A DNA stretch of 64,000 bases from Peribacillus loiseleuriae. Lineage in GTDB: Bacteria > Bacillota > Bacilli > Bacillales > DSM-1321. The notes beneath the pieces are model-generated. The model was not told the DNA's origin and made no database searches. It was given only the letters and a program-made list of their open reading frames with translations. Positions 62,464 to 64,000 of the stretch are shown piece after piece. The position numbers and the translations under genes were made by a program. Positions within the stretch are counted from its first letter, which is position 1; each line of letters starts with the position of its first letter. The stretch covers positions 4,020,059-4,084,058 of the forward strand of contig NZ_LFZW01000001.1 of NCBI RefSeq assembly GCF_001183985.1, given 5' to 3'.

Positions 62464-62503
62464 CGTGTATCCTCCGTCCTTACTTTTTCATATGTTTAAT
62501 AAA

Positions 62504-62935
62504 TTACTTTTGATTACGTTGTGCATTAACTTCAAGGAACGCATTAGCGAAACGGAATAGTTTCTGTGCTTGTGGATCTTTTAGCATTTTTAACAGTCCA
62601 AATAGACCAACTACATCTTTGCTTTGGTCTGCACGGTCTTTTGCTTCAATAGCAGTTTGTGCAAGTGATTTTACTGAACCAACTACAGGTCCTGCAACTT
62701 CTTTAATTGCTCCAACCGTATCATTTTTTAAGATCTCGTCAGTAGCTACTAATTGAGCATAATCATAAGATTTCGTCAAAATATTAACAATTTCCGTTAA
62801 TTTCGGAAGTTGCTCTACTAAGGCGTTCAAAGATTCTTGAACCTCTGGTTTTAAAAGCTGATCAAGGATATCAAGTTGTTCTTGGGTAGCAGACAACTTC
62901 TTTGTTTCTTGTTCTTTAGCGATTGTTTCTGACAT
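62504..62935 (-). CDS. yjlC: DUF1641 protein YjlC
   Basis: A 143-residue, mostly helical cytoplasmic protein of the DUF1641 family; SYDYAQLVATDEILKND and GLFGLLKMLKDPQAQKLFRF are typical. The ATG at 62933-62935 (MSETIAKEQ) follows GGAG by eight bases; the upstream TTG at 62941 is also open. In B. subtilis it forms the yjlC-ndh operon, which Rex represses at high NADH. Function is unknown, but a link to respiration is reasonable. Confidence 0.88.
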   Translation of the reverse strand: MSETIAKEQETKKLSATQEQLDILDQLLKPEVQESLNALVEQLPKLTEIVNILTKSYDYAQLVATDEILKNDTVGAIKEVAGPVVGSVKSLAQTAIEAKDRADQSKDVVGLFGLLKMLKDPQAQKLFRFANAFLEVNAQRNQK

Positions 62936-63034
62936 ATCCAATTCTCCTTTACTATAAGCAATTTAGCTTTTAATGTTTGGGGCAAAAGGGACCCCATTTG
63001 TAAGAACTCTCAAATCGATCGGGATTTTTTAGAG

Positions 63035-63053
63035 TTCGTGAAACATAACACAA
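63035..63053. promoter_or_regulatory. Possible Rex operator upstream of yjlC-ndh
   Basis: TTCGTGAAACATAACACAA lies just downstream of the proposed -10. Its inverted halves TTCGTGAAA and AACACAA resemble Rex sites (TTGTGAAATAATTTCACAA) but the spacing is one base shorter and several positions differ. Confidence 0.35.
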
Positions 63054-63390
63054 ATACTAATATGGTTTAAGAATAGCATAAGTCACCCGTAGTCGTCGAC
63101 AAGTATAAGACGAATAAGTTACATCTGATTAATTAAGTCTTACGTCGGCCGCAAAAAATTTACGACAAACATATAAATTCGGGTGAATAAATAATACTTC
63201 TATGCTTACCATTTCCAGTAAACTTTAAAAAATACCTTTAATAAAACCATTAAAACGTTAAAGGTTTTATTTTAAAATCACCTAATTAAAAATAGTAAAC
63301 CTTGGCTAAAAAGGTCTATTTTTAGCTTACCTTCCCATTTAAAGGACGCATCTATATTATAATCTATTTGCACAAATGTTTCATTAAAAA

Positions 63391-63541
63391 TAAAGTGAAA
63401 CTTCATCAGTGGGAGAGTTTTTATTCCCCACTGACGGTTAGTTTCACCAATCGGAGATTTACATGCTGTTTACCCATTTACATTTCCTCCTGTTTCTCTC
63501 CTAAAAATTGACTTAGGGGTTTTACAACTTGTTAAACTTGG
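63391..63541. repeat. Family-C repeat, full copy in opposite orientation
   Basis: Read on the minus strand it follows the blocks of 36922-37086: AGTTTAACAAGTTGTAAAAC, CCCTAAGTCAATTTTTAGGA, GGGTAAACAGCATGTAAATC, TCCGATTGGTGAAACTAACC, GTCAGTGGGGAATAAAAAC and CACTGATGAAGTTTCACTTT. Confidence 0.65.
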
Positions 63542-63718
63542 TTTACCATTTTTTATTTTTTAAATATATGAATATTTAGGTTTGTGATTGTATCTTTTAT
63601 GGAAAAGTTCATGATTTATTAATTTGGACTCCATTAGATAATCATTTGAATATATCGATTAAGAACCATACAAAAATAGACCACCTAATGAAAATTAGAT
63701 GATTTATTTTCCTGCACA

Positions 63719-64000
63719 TTAATATTTAAATAACATAGCAACTAATTGATAGCCTGAACCAATTGTCCAAAACACTACGTAGTCGCCTCGTTTAATCCGT
63801 CCAGATTCAATCCCTTCATGTAAAGCGATGAAAGGACTGCTTGTGCCCGTATATCCAAATCGATCTCCAACATAGATAACTTGGCTGTCAGCAATCTGAA
63901 ACCGCTTCCGGATTTTCAAAATATTCACCAAGGCAAATTGTGAGAAGCAAAAGGCGTGAATGTCACGGGCGGTAAGCTGATTCCTCTCTAACAGGACTTC
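63719..64000 (-). CDS. KAS III-like (FabH-family) condensing enzyme, C-terminal part
   Basis: The last ~94 residues of a thiolase-fold enzyme; the rest lies beyond 64000. The reading runs unbroken from the window edge (LLERNQLTARDIHAFCFSQF, then ALVNILKIRKRF, FGYTGTSSPFIALHEG, GRIKRGDYVVFWTIGSGYQL). FSQ holds the place of the catalytic His region of FabH (HQAN-type), and GYTGTS the place of GNTSAA. Both positions differ from canonical FabH, so it may be a specialised acyl-condensing or acyltransferase member. It stops at TAA 63719-63721. There is no start inside the window. Confidence 0.72.
   Translation of the reverse strand, partial: EVLLERNQLTARDIHAFCFSQFALVNILKIRKRFQIADSQVIYVGDRFGYTGTSSPFIALHEGIESGRIKRGDYVVFWTIGSGYQLVAMLFKY

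Larger units (their letters stand above)
62936..63718. other. 780-base gap upstream of yjlC-ndh, no gene
   Basis: Holds the yjlC promoter (TGACTT at 63080-63085, TATTAG at 63057-63062, 17-base spacer), a Rex-like palindrome, an ATAAAACC / GGTTTTAT hairpin near 63240-63274 and a family-C repeat at 63391-63541. No open frame with a credible ribosome site was seen. Confidence 0.6.

Overview
The window is a low-GC Firmicute chromosome segment from an endospore-forming member of the Bacillales. A GerA-type germinant receptor operon, YunB, YtaF and Cse60 point to sporulation. The gene order from ytpQ to ytaF closely follows the B. subtilis ytpQ-ytaF neighbourhood. I saw no rRNA, tRNA or CRISPR array.

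Layout. 1-15.8 kb: ytpQ, ytpP, a chemoreceptor, a DUF84 NTPase, ytoP, ytzB, ytnP, trmB, ytzH, ytmP, a NERD-like protein, thpR, dat, pepV, pssA and a VanW protein. 16-30.6 kb: signal peptidase I, a DbpA-type helicase, DUF4064, a VOC protein, a DsbA-like protein, a 400-bp relic resembling an IS200/IS605 element, coaA, a Zur-boxed CobW GTPase, an M48 peptidase fused to ankyrin repeats, ytzE, an RsuA-type pseudouridine synthase, ytgP and ytfP. 30.6-32.0 kb: a decayed IS3 element. 32-38.6 kb: cse60, a rhodanese, a CAP protein, an LCP protein and two XRE-DUF1232 paralogues around ytaF. 38.8-42.2 kb: mgtE and a rodA-like gene, each preceded by an M-box (Mg2+) riboswitch with its own terminator. 42.4-54 kb: an MFS carrier behind an attenuator-like leader, the ger operon, PadR with a HAAS/pentapeptide protein, a phosphotransferase, a TsuA/TusA sulfur pair, and a TetR gene with an SMR pair. 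54-64 kb: an orphan BceAB-like ABC exporter, yunB, a glucose/mannose-type sugar ABC operon without its ATPase, yjlC-ndh, and the end of a KAS III-like gene.

The most distinctive features lie between the genes. At least 13 hairpin elements built on a GGGTCWGACCC core sit almost only at gene 3' ends, many between convergent genes, and two variants carry compensating base changes. Three further repeat families occur: a GTGGCGG/AACGATGAAAAAG element, a ~155-bp element, and arrays of degenerate ~20-bp units. The most testable regulatory inference is that a RodA/FtsW-family wall polymerase and an Mg2+ transporter next to it are both under M-box control.
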